DNA from: JBFAPK01 sp040676675
GTDB lineage: Bacteria; Actinomycetota; Actinomycetes; Mycobacteriales; Micromonosporaceae
Direction of reading: 5' to 3'
DNA: 64,000 nt
Assembly (NCBI RefSeq): GCF_040676675.1
Contig: NZ_JBFAPK010000003.1
Location: forward strand, 62,001-126,000
In this document: positions 26,305-35,821 of the stretch, one piece after another
Position numbering within the stretch: position 1 is the first letter of the stretch
Layout of the letters: every line of letters starts with the position of its first letter
Program-made: the position numbers and the translations under genes
Notes under the pieces: model-generated
The model's database searches: none
What the model was told of the DNA's origin: nothing
Seen by the model: only the letters and a program-made list of their open reading frames with translations

Positions 26305-27110
26305 GCGCCGGTACGACCACCTCCCGTACCACCGCCGGCGTCCCCGCCGGGCGGCCCGACCCGGCCGCCGCCTCGGTCCGGCCGTCGCTGGCCCGGCTGA
26401 CCGCGGTGGAGCTGCGCAAGCTCACCGACACCCGGTCCGGCTACTGGCTGCTGATCGTGATCGCCCTGGCCGCCGCCGCGATCGTCGCGGTACAGCTCTT
26501 CGTCACCGAGGACGCCGAGCAGACCTTCGTCAACTTCTTCGTACCGTCGCTGCTCCCGGTCGGCGTCCTGCTGCCGGTGCTCGGCATCCTGCTGGTCACC
26601 AGCGAGTGGTCGCAGCGCACCGCGCTGACCACGTTCGTGCTGGTACCGGTCCGGCACCGGGTGGTCGTCGCGAAGCTGGCCGCCGGCGTGGTCGCCTCGC
26701 TGGTCTCGGTGCTGGCCAGCCTCGCGGTGGCCACGATCGGTACGCTGCTCGCCCGCGCCACCGGCGGAAGCGGCGACTGGTCGTTGGAGGCCCGATTGGT
26801 CGGCTACGCCGCCCTGTTCCAGGTGATCAACGTGCTGATGGGGATCGGCTTCGGCATGCTGCTGCTCAACACCCCGCTGGCGATCGTGGTGTACCTGGTG
26901 CTACCGACGGTCTGGTCGATCCTCGGCGAGATGATCCGGTCGCTGCACGACGTCGCCGCCTGGCTCGACCTCAGCGTCACCATGGGGCAGTTGACCACCC
27001 CGGACGTCACCGCCGGACAGTGGGCCCGGATCGCCGTCTCGGCCGCGGTCTGGGTGCTCGCCCCGCTCGTCGCCGGCACGGTACGGATCGTCCGGCAGGA
27101 GGTCTCCTGA
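26301..27110 (+). CDS. ABC-2-type transporter permease
   Basis: The 269-residue permease starts at an ATG overlapping the ATPase stop (ATGA). It has a polar N-terminal tail of about 30 residues, then 'LTAVELRKLTDTRSGYWLL', typical of ABC-2 permeases, followed by six hydrophobic segments ending in 'AVWVLAPLVAGTVRI'. It forms an exporter with the preceding ATPase. A possible terminator lies about 65 bases downstream. Confidence 0.88.
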   Translation: MSAGTTTSRTTAGVPAGRPDPAAASVRPSLARLTAVELRKLTDTRSGYWLLIVIALAAAAIVAVQLFVTEDAEQTFVNFFVPSLLPVGVLLPVLGILLVTSEWSQRTALTTFVLVPVRHRVVVAKLAAGVVASLVSVLASLAVATIGTLLARATGGSGDWSLEARLVGYAALFQVINVLMGIGFGMLLLNTPLAIVVYLVLPTVWSILGEMIRSLHDVAAWLDLSVTMGQLTTPDVTAGQWARIAVSAAVWVLAPLVAGTVRIVRQEVS

Positions 27111-27174
27111 CCGGGGCGGAAACCGGGGTTCGGCACCGCCGTGCGCGTCCGCGACAACACCGGGCGCGCACGGC

Positions 27175-27191
27175 CCGGACCGCCGGTCCGG
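27175..27191 (+). terminator. Short GC hairpin, possible terminator of the ABC operon
   Basis: The arms ccggacc (27175-27181) and ggtccgg (27185-27191) flank a three-base loop. The 27111-27381 gap otherwise becomes AT-richer towards 27200-27350, where the promoter of the next gene probably lies. Confidence 0.45.
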
Positions 27192-27381
27192 CCAGCAGAT
27201 GATCTAGATCCGCCGATGTTTCGCGTTTTCCCGGTACGGAAGGGACGGAAGCGACGGAAGTAAACCAGAGTGACCATTGGGGAATCCCGTCCGCCAGCAG
27301 CCGACCGAGCCACTGCCTACCGTTAAAAGTGCAGGTCAAAGCCCCTTTGGGCAAGCACATCGGAACGATCGGTGGCCCGGG

Positions 27382-30096
27382 ATGTCGAACGAGGCCAGAA
27401 GCACCACCCGCCGGATCGAACGCTCGAAGCAGTGGGAGGAACGCACTCCGCACCGGATCAGGAAGGAGTCCCGCACCTCCCCCTCTCCCCTGCCCGTCCC
27501 ACGGATCCGGTCCTGGCGGCTGCTCACCACGATCACGGTCGCCGCCCTGCTGCTCGCGCTGCACGGGCAGGGCGGCAACCCCGCCGAGTGGCGCTGGTGG
27601 CCCGGCTCCTGGGTGGTACCGATCTTCGACGGTCTGAGCGCCGCCCTCGTCGGCGGTCTCCCCGCCTGGAAACGCCTCGGCTTCCTGGCGCTCGCCATCG
27701 CCTGTTTCGTCTCCTGGCGGCACTGGCGAATGGCCAAGCTCGCCTACCTGCCCGGCCCCGTCGACGTGCACGAGTTCACCAACGCCACCTCCGACCGGCA
27801 GGCGCCGGTGGACGACGTGAAGAGCCAGTTCTGCCGGCACCTCTCGGAGACCCAGATCTACCCCCCGTACGCCGGCCCGGCCGATCCGCCGCCGGAGAGC
27901 TTCCTCGACGTGGCCGGCGAGATCGACCCGAAGACCTCCAGTCCGATCGGGATGATCATCCAGGCGCTGCCGAGCCTTTGGCCGAAGACCGGCTACCTGG
28001 TCACGGGGGCGTTGCAGATGCGCCCGCAGGAACCTCGGTACGGCATCTCCGCCACGGTCACCTCCTTCCTGGGCGGCGGGCGCAGCGCCATGACCACCCA
28101 GTGGGGACGCAGCTGGGACGACGCGACCTGCAAGACCGCGTACTGGGTGCTGGCCACGATCCTGCCGGTGACCCGGCTCGCGAGGACGGCGCCGTGGCGC
28201 AAGTGGCAGGGGCGCGAGCTGCCGCCCGACCTGTTCGAGGCGTACAACGAGGGCAAGAAGCGCCAGGACAGCCGCAAGCTCGACGAGGCGCTCTGGTGGT
28301 ACGGCAAGGCGCTGCGGCACGACCCGTTCAACGCCGAGCTGCGCCTCATGGTGGCCAGCGTCCAGGAGGACCTGGGGCTCTTCCTGGACGCGCTCGACAC
28401 GTACCAGGGCGCGCTCGCGCTCGGCGAGCAGAGCGGCTGGTACGCCGACCACGTCTGGACCACCCGGTGGCGGCGGGTCCGGCACCCGGTACGCCACCTC
28501 TGGGAACCGTTGCGCTACGTGCTCCGCCGCCGCGAGTCGATCAAACTGCGCTACCAGTACGCCTGCACGCTCGCCTACTCCGAACGCACCGTCGAGCAGT
28601 GGTTCGTCGACGACGCGGTGGGCGAGCGCGGGAAGGTGATCCGGCAGATCAAGGAGAGCCTCCAGGCGGCCTTCGTCGACCGGTACTGGCCGGTGGTGGT
28701 GGCCTTCGCCGAACGGCCGGACGAGGCGACCGCCAAGCAGTGGCTGCGCCGGGTGCTCGGCGAGCATCCCACCGCCACGAAGGTGGTCTTCCAGCTCGCC
28801 GCCGCCCAGGAGCTGTACCGGCTCCGCGAGGACCTGCTGCTGGCCCGGCTGGTGCCCGGCGCCCGCTCGGTGGCGACCCGCCCGGTGCTGCGGCTGGCCC
28901 GGGACGTCTGGGCGCCGCTGCGGCTGGCCAAGGCGCTGCACGAGTGGCAGGGGGAGGGCTGGTACCCGGCCCGGTTGAACTCCGACGGCGTACCGACCCC
29001 GCCGTTCGCCCGGGGCGGCTGCCTGCGGCCCTGGTGGCGCCGGGTACCGCGGCGGCGGGCGCGGGCGGTGATGGAGAGCTGGCCGCCGCCGGTGGACCTG
29101 CTGGACCGGGCCATCTCCCGGGCGCAGCGCCGCTGGCTGCGCTGGCCGCACCTGAGCTCGTACGACTACTACAACGCGGCCTGCACCTACGGGTTCGCCC
29201 TGTACGGCTACCCGCGCGCCGCCGGCGGCGAGGCGGGCACCCGCGCCACGGAACAGGACGAGCAGCAGGTCAAGCGGCTCGCCTACCAGGCGGTGGAGCA
29301 GCTGCGCGCCTCACTGGCCTGTACCGACAGCGGCGTGGCGGCCCGGCTGCGGGTCTGGATCGTCAGCAGCGACCCGGACCTGGCCCCGCTACGGCACCAG
29401 CCCGAGTTCCGGCACTTCGAACGCGACGAGTACCCCAGCCTGAAGCTCTTCTTCCCCCGACCCGACAAGGTCATCAACGTCCGGATGTCGGCGTACGCGA
29501 AGGAACTGCTCTGCGAGGGCGCCGGCCTGCTGGAGCAGACCTGGCACCGACGCGCCCTGCCGGCGCCCGCGGCGGACCTGCACCGGCTGATGAACTGGCT
29601 GGAACTGGACGCCCGGATCTGGGAGGCCCTGACCCGCATCTCGCGCGACCGGGCCCGGTACTGGCGCGACCGGGCCGAGTTCATCCACCTGGTCAAGGAG
29701 GCGGCCGATCCGGTACTGGTCGCCGAGGCGTCCTTCCCGCCGGCCGTACCCGGCTTCGACGACGTGGTGATGGCCGGCTCGGAGGAGTTCGACTGGGACG
29801 ACCTGCGCTCCCCGGAGCCGGTGGAGCGGCTGGCCCAGCAGCGCATCGACCTGGTCGACAAGAAGATCAGCGCGCTCGCGGGGACGCTGGCCAAGCGAGG
29901 GGGCGACGAGAGCCTGCTGGACCGGGCCATGCTGGTCGGGATGGACCTGCGGGGCGAGCGCCTGGACCGGGAGCAGGCGCGCGAGGTCTGCCGCCGGCAC
30001 GCGGCCGCCTGGCAGCGGGTCGCCGGGCACATGGACGAGGCCGGCATCGCCGTCTACACCACCGACGACACGCCGGACGCGGGACGGCGCCCCTGA
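27382..30096 (+). CDS. Large TPR-containing membrane-anchored protein, unknown function
   Basis: The ~904-residue protein starts with a basic cytoplasmic segment, then two hydrophobic segments near residues 44-62 and 95-112. A long soluble region follows in which 'ALWWYGKALRHDPFNAELRLMVASVQEDLG' and 'ALDTYQGALALG' form tetratricopeptide-like helical pairs (~305-360). The remainder is rich in Trp, Arg and helical segments and I recognise no catalytic motif. The ATG at 27382 is chosen; the frame is open from 27277. It stands alone with its own AT-richer upstream region. It may be a scaffold or assembly factor at the membrane, but this is inference only. Confidence 0.7.
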   Translation: MSNEARSTTRRIERSKQWEERTPHRIRKESRTSPSPLPVPRIRSWRLLTTITVAALLLALHGQGGNPAEWRWWPGSWVVPIFDGLSAALVGGLPAWKRLGFLALAIACFVSWRHWRMAKLAYLPGPVDVHEFTNATSDRQAPVDDVKSQFCRHLSETQIYPPYAGPADPPPESFLDVAGEIDPKTSSPIGMIIQALPSLWPKTGYLVTGALQMRPQEPRYGISATVTSFLGGGRSAMTTQWGRSWDDATCKTAYWVLATILPVTRLARTAPWRKWQGRELPPDLFEAYNEGKKRQDSRKLDEALWWYGKALRHDPFNAELRLMVASVQEDLGLFLDALDTYQGALALGEQSGWYADHVWTTRWRRVRHPVRHLWEPLRYVLRRRESIKLRYQYACTLAYSERTVEQWFVDDAVGERGKVIRQIKESLQAAFVDRYWPVVVAFAERPDEATAKQWLRRVLGEHPTATKVVFQLAAAQELYRLREDLLLARLVPGARSVATRPVLRLARDVWAPLRLAKALHEWQGEGWYPARLNSDGVPTPPFARGGCLRPWWRRVPRRRARAVMESWPPPVDLLDRAISRAQRRWLRWPHLSSYDYYNAACTYGFALYGYPRAAGGEAGTRATEQDEQQVKRLAYQAVEQLRASLACTDSGVAARLRVWIVSSDPDLAPLRHQPEFRHFERDEYPSLKLFFPRPDKVINVRMSAYAKELLCEGAGLLEQTWHRRALPAPAADLHRLMNWLELDARIWEALTRISRDRARYWRDRAEFIHLVKEAADPVLVAEASFPPAVPGFDDVVMAGSEEFDWDDLRSPEPVERLAQQRIDLVDKKISALAGTLAKRGGDESLLDRAMLVGMDLRGERLDREQAREVCRRHAAAWQRVAGHMDEAGIAVYTTDDTPDAGRRP

Positions 30097-30200
30097 ACGG
30101 TGCCGAGCCCTCCCGGCCCACCACCGACGACGCCTCGGCGCCGGCCCGCTGACCGGTCATGATCGAGCTGGCGGACCGGCCCGCTTGGTAGGCTCGGACC

Positions 30201-30755
30201 GTGGACCGGCCCGTGCTCGCGTACCGATGGAGCCAGAGCGAGTTCGTGCGCGCCTGGGAGGCGGGAGCCTTCGACCACCCGGTGGAGCTTGTCGAAGGGG
30301 AGATCTGGCCCGTGGTGATCGGATCGTGGCACGGTGACACGGTCGGCGAGATCCTGGCGCGGCTGCCGCGGTCCGGAGTACGGGTGACGACCGCGACGCT
30401 GCCGACCGGGCAGTCGCTTCCGGACCCCGACTGTTGGGTACGCCAAGCCGACGCGGATCCCCGGGGCACCATCGGATCGAGGCTGTCCATCTGGGACGCG
30501 CGCGACGTGCTGCTCGTGGTCGAGGTCGCGGACGAGACCACGATCCAGGACCTCAACGTCAAAGCCAAGCTCTACGGGCAGGCCGGTTACCCGGTCTACT
30601 GGGTGGTGACCCAGGAAGCGATCTACGAGCACACCGAGCCCAGCTCGACCGGCTACCGCAAGCGGGTCGAATATCGGCTGGGAGAGCGCATTCCTGTCCC
30701 GTACGCCAACACCGAGCTGGCGGTCGATAATCTGATCGCCCCCGGGCCCGGCTGA
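30201..30755 (+). CDS. Uma2-family PD-(D/E)XK nuclease-like protein
   Basis: The 184-residue protein matches the Uma2/DUF820 family, abundant in cyanobacteria and actinomycetes. It has 'PVELVEGEIWPV' near the N-terminus, 'SLPDPDCWVRQ' in the core, then the nuclease-like 'VLLVVEVADETTIQDLNVKAKLYGQAGYPVYWVV', which supplies the E-x-K motif and the 'K...Y...G...YW' ending. Members resemble restriction-type endonucleases, but most have no shown activity. The GTG at 30201 is the natural start. It appears to be a single gene. Confidence 0.85.
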   Translation: MDRPVLAYRWSQSEFVRAWEAGAFDHPVELVEGEIWPVVIGSWHGDTVGEILARLPRSGVRVTTATLPTGQSLPDPDCWVRQADADPRGTIGSRLSIWDARDVLLVVEVADETTIQDLNVKAKLYGQAGYPVYWVVTQEAIYEHTEPSSTGYRKRVEYRLGERIPVPYANTELAVDNLIAPGPG

Positions 30756-30827
30756 CCCGTAGCATCCGGCGGACGGCATCGAGCGCTAGGCCGCGTTTCA
30801 TAGGGCGGTCGAGGTGAGGAACGTTTC

Positions 30828-31724
30828 GTGCAGATCCGCCCAGCGGTACCCGACGACGCCCCGGCCGTGGTGGCGTTGCGCGCACTGGTCTACCCGTACC
30901 TGGTGCGGGGGGTCGAGTCGACCCGACAGATGATCGCCAATCCGCCGCCGGGCGAGGAGTGGGTGGCGTTCGTCGCCGAGCACGCTGGGCGGGTGGTCGG
31001 CTGGGTGTCGGCCTACGTCAACGCCAGGACCGCCGAGCCCGGTTTCGGCGAGATCTCCCTGTTGCACGTGCACCCGGAGCATCGGGGCCGGGGCACCGGC
31101 ACGGCGCTGCTGACCCTGGCGAGGGAGCACGTGCTGCGGCTCGACGCGCGCCGGATCCGGGCCTGGGCCCAGGCGGAATCCCTCGGCTTCGCCCGCCGGC
31201 ACGGCTTCGAGCCGGGCCGCGAGCTGCGCTACTCGTCGCTCGCGCTGCGGCCGGCGCCGCCCGCGCCGACGGTCCCGGCCGGCGTCGAACTGGCCCCGCT
31301 CACCGACCTCACCCCGGAGCTGATGTACGCCGCCGAGGTCGCCGCCGCCTCCGACGAGCCCGAGGACGCGCCGCAGGACGCCATCCCCTTCGAGAGCTGG
31401 CGGTACGACGTCTGGGACAACATCGGGCTGGACCGGGACGCCAGCGTCGCCGTGCTCGTTGACGGCGAGGTGGTCGCCTTCTCCCTGGTGAAGCGGGACG
31501 GCGAGCGGATGTGGTCGGACATGACCGCGACCCGGCCCGAGTACCGCGGCCGGGGGCTGGCCCGGTTGGCGAAGCGGGGCGCCCTGCACCGGGCCGCCGA
31601 ACGCGGGGTCACGGTCGCGTACACCTCCAACGACGAGGCGAACGCGCCCATGCTGGCGGTCAACGCCCGGCTCGGCTACCGCCCGATCGCCGCGCAGTGG
31701 TCCTGCCTGGCCAGCGTCGGGTGA
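30828..31724 (+). CDS. Tandem GNAT N-acetyltransferase
   Basis: The 298-residue protein contains two GNAT domains. The first has its acetyl-CoA loop in 'LHVHPEHRGRGTGTALLTLA' (~residues 81-100). The second has 'TATRPEYRGRGLARLAKRGAL' (~229-249) followed by 'TSNDEANAPMLAVNARLGY', the usual C-terminal pattern. Both domains keep the R-G-x-G pyrophosphate-binding turn. The substrate cannot be predicted; double-GNAT proteins include mycothiol synthase and many uncharacterised enzymes. The GTG at 30828 is preceded by GAGGTGAGGAA. Confidence 0.85.
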   Translation: MQIRPAVPDDAPAVVALRALVYPYLVRGVESTRQMIANPPPGEEWVAFVAEHAGRVVGWVSAYVNARTAEPGFGEISLLHVHPEHRGRGTGTALLTLAREHVLRLDARRIRAWAQAESLGFARRHGFEPGRELRYSSLALRPAPPAPTVPAGVELAPLTDLTPELMYAAEVAAASDEPEDAPQDAIPFESWRYDVWDNIGLDRDASVAVLVDGEVVAFSLVKRDGERMWSDMTATRPEYRGRGLARLAKRGALHRAAERGVTVAYTSNDEANAPMLAVNARLGYRPIAAQWSCLASVG

Positions 31725-31798
31725 GCCGGGCAACCGCGCCGCCCGTCGGCGCGGACCGGCCCTCGCCCGGGTCGTGACCTGGGGGTAGGTTTCGACGG

Positions 31799-33031
31799 GT
31801 GACCTTGCAACGCAGTGTTGACCCAGACCAGGTCGGTTTCGACCCGACCCGCCTCGCCCGGATCGACTCGCACTTCGCCCGCTACGTCGACGACGGCCAG
31901 CTCGCCGGCTGGCAGGTCGTGGTCACCCGCCGGGGCGAGGTGGCGCACGCCTCGACGTACGGGCTGCGGGACCGCGAGGCGGGTACGCCGGTGGGGTCGG
32001 ACACCCTGTGGCGGATCTACTCGATGACTAAGCCGCTCACCTCGGTCGCCGCCATGATGCTCTGGGAGGAGGGCCGGTTCGAGCTGACCGACGAGATCAG
32101 CCGCTGGCTGCCCGAGTTCGCCGACGTACGCGTCTACGACCGGGGGTCGGCGCTGAAGCCGTACACGGTGCCGGCGGTCGAGCCGATCCGGGTCTGGCAC
32201 CTGCTCACCCACACCGCCGGTCTGACGTACGGGTTCATGCAGACGCACGTGGTCGACGCCATCTACCGGTCCGCCGGCTTCGACGTGTACCCGGCCGCGG
32301 GGCTGGACCTCGCGGGCGCCAGCGCCCGGATCGCCCGGCTGCCGCTGCTCTTCCAGCCCGGGACCGCCTGGGGCTACAGCGTCGCCACCGACGTGCTCGG
32401 CCGCCTGATCGAAGTGATCTCCGGGCAGCCGCTGGACACGTTCTTCAGCGAGCGCATCCTCGACCCGCTCGGCATGACCGACACCCGCTGGTGGGTGGAG
32501 GACGCGGACGCGCCGCGACTGGCCGCCCTCTACGCGCCGCACCCGAAGACCGGGCAGGCCGTACGGCTCGACGCGCTCGGCGCGCCGGCCCGGCAGAAGC
32601 CGGACCTGCACGCCGGCGGGGGCGGCCTGATCTCCACGGCCGCCGACTACCACCGCTTCACGCAGATGCTGCTGCGCGGCGGCGAGCTGGACGGGGTACG
32701 CCTGCTCGGCCCCCGCACGGTGCGCTTCATGACCCGTAACCACCTGCCCGGGGGCAGGGACCTCGGGCAGCTCTCGGTGGGCGGGTTCGCGGAGAGCATC
32801 TTCGACGGGATCGGCTTCGGACTCGGGTTCGCGGTGGTGCTGGACCCGGTACCGGGCCGGGTGCCGAGCAGCGTCGGCGAGTACTACTGGGGCGGGCTGG
32901 CCAGCACCAGCTTCTGGGTCGACCCGGTCGAGGAGATCACCGCGCTCTTCTTCACCCAGCTCGCGCCGTCGAGCACGTACCCGCTCCGCTCCCAGCTGCG
33001 CCAGCTCGTCTACTCCGCGATCGTGGACTAG
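31799..33031 (+). CDS. Serine hydrolase, class C beta-lactamase/esterase family
   Basis: The 410-residue protein has the S75-M-T-K78 catalytic motif, 'HLLTHTAGLTYGF' near residues 134-146 and Tyr193 in 'GYSV' as the second motif. The C-terminal 'YYWGGLASTSFWVDP' holds the third, HxG-like box, here with G-G-L. There is no signal peptide, so it is probably a cytoplasmic esterase or peptidase-like enzyme of the EstB/LovD type rather than a beta-lactamase. The GTG at 31799 lies after GGGGGTAGG. It is convergent with the next gene with only 25 bases between the stops. Confidence 0.88.
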   Translation: MTLQRSVDPDQVGFDPTRLARIDSHFARYVDDGQLAGWQVVVTRRGEVAHASTYGLRDREAGTPVGSDTLWRIYSMTKPLTSVAAMMLWEEGRFELTDEISRWLPEFADVRVYDRGSALKPYTVPAVEPIRVWHLLTHTAGLTYGFMQTHVVDAIYRSAGFDVYPAAGLDLAGASARIARLPLLFQPGTAWGYSVATDVLGRLIEVISGQPLDTFFSERILDPLGMTDTRWWVEDADAPRLAALYAPHPKTGQAVRLDALGAPARQKPDLHAGGGGLISTAADYHRFTQMLLRGGELDGVRLLGPRTVRFMTRNHLPGGRDLGQLSVGGFAESIFDGIGFGLGFAVVLDPVPGRVPSSVGEYYWGGLASTSFWVDPVEEITALFFTQLAPSSTYPLRSQLRQLVYSAIVD

Positions 33032-33056
33032 GCCGTGGACTTGGCCGGGGCGGGGA

Positions 33057-33521
33057 TCAGTCGGCGAGCCGCGCCGGGAACCCGCCCGTGGCGATCGGGC
33101 CCCAGCTCTCGATGCTGAGCCGGATCAGGCACTTGCCCTGGCGGACCATGGCCTGCCGGTACTCGTCCCAGTCCGGGTGCTCCCCGGAGATGCCGCGGAA
33201 GTACTCGACGAGCGGCTCCAGCGCCTCCGGCAGGTCGAGCACCTCGGCCGTACCGTCGACCTGCACCCACGGCCCGTTCCACTCGTCCGACAGGACGCAG
33301 GCCGAGACCCTGGGGTCGCGCCGGATGTTGGTGACCTTGGCCCGTTCCGGGTACGTCGAGACCACGATCCGGCCGGCCGGGTCGACGCCGCAGGTCACCG
33401 GGGACGACTGCGGCCGCCCGTCGGGGCGGGTGGTCAACAGGACGGCCCGGTGGCGCTGGGCGAGGAAGTCGAGCAGCCCGGCGCGGTCGACGCGGGTGTT
33501 GGTCGCGATGGTGCGCGGCAT
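33057..33521 (-). CDS. PPOX-class F420-dependent oxidoreductase
   Basis: The 154-residue protein has the split-barrel flavin-fold pattern of pyridoxamine-oxidase-like F420 enzymes. It shows 'HRAVLLTTRPDGRPQSSPVTC' as the first strands, 'RIVVSTYPERAKVTNIRRDPRVSACVL' as the cofactor-binding segment and 'WVQVDGTAEVLDLPEALEPL'. The family uses F420 (or FMN) and is widespread in actinomycetes; the substrate is unknown. Its ATG at 33521 is preceded by GGAGACAAGAC. Confidence 0.87.
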   Translation of the reverse strand: MPRTIATNTRVDRAGLLDFLAQRHRAVLLTTRPDGRPQSSPVTCGVDPAGRIVVSTYPERAKVTNIRRDPRVSACVLSDEWNGPWVQVDGTAEVLDLPEALEPLVEYFRGISGEHPDWDEYRQAMVRQGKCLIRLSIESWGPIATGGFPARLAD

Positions 33522-33656
33522 GTCTTGTCTCCTGGTTCCGCCCCACCGGTACGGGCGGGCCGGGGCGTTCGGTCTGTGTGGATCTCCTCAGCACGACCCT
33601 ACGCCCCGGCCCGGCGCGCGCCGCGTCCCGAGCCCGAGGGGCCTCGACGGGCGCGG

Positions 33657-34916
33657 CTACCCGCAGCTCGGGGTACCGCCGTTCGCGGCGGAACGGATGC
33701 CGGGCGCGTCCCGCACGGTGCTGAAGTTGCTCCGGAAGGCGTTGAACACCGCGGTGTCCTCCAGCTGCAGAAGCGTCTCGTCGGATTGGCGCAGCGAGTT
33801 GTAGCTCAGGTTGTGGCTGCCGACCCAGGTGATGGTCCGGTCCGCGCCGCCGTAGTAGTTCCCCTCCACCTGGAGGACCTTCTGGTGGGTCCACGTGCTG
33901 TCATCGCCGCAGTAGTACCTGACGATCGGGCCACCGTACGGGCTGCTGGTGGCGCGGAGCAGGTTCTTGATGGCGGTCGTCTCGGCACCGGAGCCCGGGT
34001 TGTAGTTCTCGACCACCTGGACGTAGCAGCCCGCGTTGTCCAGCTCCCACAGCTTCGCGGCGAGGTAGCCACGGCTGAAGCTGGTGGTGTTGACCCGGAT
34101 GATGGTGCGGTACGTGCCGTCCTGGGTGCCGACGCGCGAGTTGCCGAAGCACTTCACGTTGTCGAGCACGGTCTCGATGGTGTCCTCGGCCGGATCGCCG
34201 TACGGCTGCCCGTTGCTCTCCTGGCGCGGGTAAAAGTGGATCTTCGCGTTGCCCGAGGTCACCGCCGGCCGGCCGGTGTCGTAGTAGTTGTTGTTGACCT
34301 TCTGCGCCTTCAGATCGTCGAAGTAGCCGCTGTAGGCGTTGTAGATGGCCGTGTTGCCGACCAGCACCAGGGCGGCGTTCCAGCCGCGCAGCCCGTCCCG
34401 GCCGTCGTGCAGGTTGGCGGTCGACTGGACCACCACGTTGGCCGCGCCTCCGGTGCTGGAGAAGAGGAAGAACTTGTTGTGGTTGATCGACGTGACGTCG
34501 TTGATCGTCCGATTGCCGATACACCCACGGTTGGCCGGGCAGAAGAGGATCCACGATCCGGCGCTCAGGTTCGTACCGAGCCCGCTGACCAGCGGCGCGT
34601 ACGTCGCGGTCTTCGGATCGCCGTTGTTGAAGACGACCTGCACGTCGACGCCCCGGTTCTTCGCCGCCAGCAGCGCGTTCGGGATCGTGGGGTCGTCCGC
34701 GTAGTACATCGCCATCCGGATCCGCGACCCGGCCGGCGCATCGCCGATCAGCTGGACGATCCGATTCTGGGTCGCCTGCTTCTGCTCCGTCGTACCGAGG
34801 GGATTGTTGAAGACCGCTCCGGTGGTCGGGGCCGCGAGCGCCGGGGAGCCGCCGAGCGTGGCGGTGGCCGCCGCCAGGCAGGCACTCAGCGCCACAGTTG
34901 AGATCACTTTCCGCAT
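33657..34916 (-). CDS. Secreted phospholipase D-like protein
   Basis: The 419-residue protein has a signal peptide (MRKVISTVALSACLAAATAT, cleavage near ALA-AP) and two PLD-type half-sites. The first is H-N-K-F-F-L-F-S with 'STANL', the second H-Q-K-V-L-Q-V-E with 'GSHNLSYNSL'. Classical HxK(x4)D motifs have Asp where these have Ser and Glu, so His and Lys are kept but the acidic partner differs. It is probably a secreted phosphodiesterase or binding protein acting outside the cell. Five cysteines may form disulfides. The ATG at 34916 gives the correct signal peptide. It has a clear paralogue at 52899-54056. Confidence 0.82.
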   Translation of the reverse strand: MRKVISTVALSACLAAATATLGGSPALAAPTTGAVFNNPLGTTEQKQATQNRIVQLIGDAPAGSRIRMAMYYADDPTIPNALLAAKNRGVDVQVVFNNGDPKTATYAPLVSGLGTNLSAGSWILFCPANRGCIGNRTINDVTSINHNKFFLFSSTGGAANVVVQSTANLHDGRDGLRGWNAALVLVGNTAIYNAYSGYFDDLKAQKVNNNYYDTGRPAVTSGNAKIHFYPRQESNGQPYGDPAEDTIETVLDNVKCFGNSRVGTQDGTYRTIIRVNTTSFSRGYLAAKLWELDNAGCYVQVVENYNPGSGAETTAIKNLLRATSSPYGGPIVRYYCGDDSTWTHQKVLQVEGNYYGGADRTITWVGSHNLSYNSLRQSDETLLQLEDTAVFNAFRSNFSTVRDAPGIRSAANGGTPSCG

Positions 34917-35073
34917 CGGCGGAAGGTAGCAGGGATGTCGATCTTTCGCTGCCCGTCGCCCGGATCGCCCCACACCGGTACGGACACCGGGTCCAGGTCC
35001 GCGCCGAGGCGGGGCGATCACCTAGGGTACGTACCACCGCCGGCCCATTGCCGGCACGGCGATGGCAGGGGGG

Positions 35074-35310
35074 TTAACGTACGACCTCTCGCCATTCGGG
35101 ACGGCCACCGAGCCACGCGTCGGCGAGGATGAGGGCCGAGGCCTCGCCGGGGCACTGCTGCACCTTCGACCGGCCACCGTCGCCGCCCACACGCGCTTCT
35201 ACTTCCCAGAGTTCGCCGTCGGTTCGGACGTACACGTCCCGACGGGCTCGCACTCCCCGATCGCCGTTCCACCAGTGTCGTTCGACTCTCACCGGGTCAC
35301 GGTATAGCAC
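35074..35310 (-). CDS. Small conserved protein
   Basis: This 78-residue protein has a compact beta pattern: 'VERHWWNGDRGVRARRDVYV', 'TDGELWEVEARVGGDGG' and 'EASALILADAWLG', ending in 'EWREVVR'. Small proteins with a Trp-rich, HGDRDVW/DGRxWxVEAR-like layout recur in Micromonosporaceae, but the function is unknown to me. The start is the ATG at 35310. Its AT-richer upstream sequence (35311-35400) probably contains the promoter. The open frames on the other strand are shadows. Confidence 0.55.
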   Translation of the reverse strand: MLYRDPVRVERHWWNGDRGVRARRDVYVRTDGELWEVEARVGGDGGRSKVQQCPGEASALILADAWLGGRPEWREVVR

Positions 35311-35821
35311 CGGCGGCGTGATGCAACCTCGGTCGATCTTGTGATTGCAAACCGGTATTTGGCACGGCGTGCGAAATGGTGCGGGCGACGTAACGTACCG
35401 TTCCGGAATAGTCGCGATGGGTCGATCGACGCGCTCGTCGAAATCGCGCCCGCGCGTCCCGACCGGCCGGTCGCTATTCGCGTTCGACGTCCGTTCCGGG
35501 CCCGCCCGTCATCCCCGACTCGCCGCTCCCGACCGGGCGGTGCCGCGACCGGCCGGGAGCGGACGGGTCCGGATGGACCGCGGGCGGACCACCCCCTCAG
35601 GGACGGGGTGCGTTCCCCCCGGCGGCCGGTCCCCCAACGGCCGCGCCACGCGCCCCGTCCCTACCCAGAACCACGTTCGTTCGGCCGGACGGGTTCTCGT
35701 CCGGGGGCGCCGCGACGGGTAGCGCTGGTCACACTGGCGCGGTCAGCCTAGGAAGTTAGGAAGATCCCCGTCCCCTGACGCAGCGCGACAACAGGCCCCC
35801 AACGGACACGTCGGCGGGCCG
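35311..35821. other. Intergenic region without recognisable gene
   Basis: The left third (35311-35400) is AT-richer and probably promoter DNA. The rest is GC-rich with open frames on several strands but no conserved protein pattern, signal peptide or RNA structure that I can support. An 'aggaag' direct repeat occurs at about 35748-35762. Confidence 0.4.

Noticed and set aside
31799..33031. Beta-lactamase antibiotic-resistance gene
   Set aside because: The S-x-x-K and Tyr motifs fit the wider esterase/peptidase group and there is no signal peptide, so resistance is not supported.
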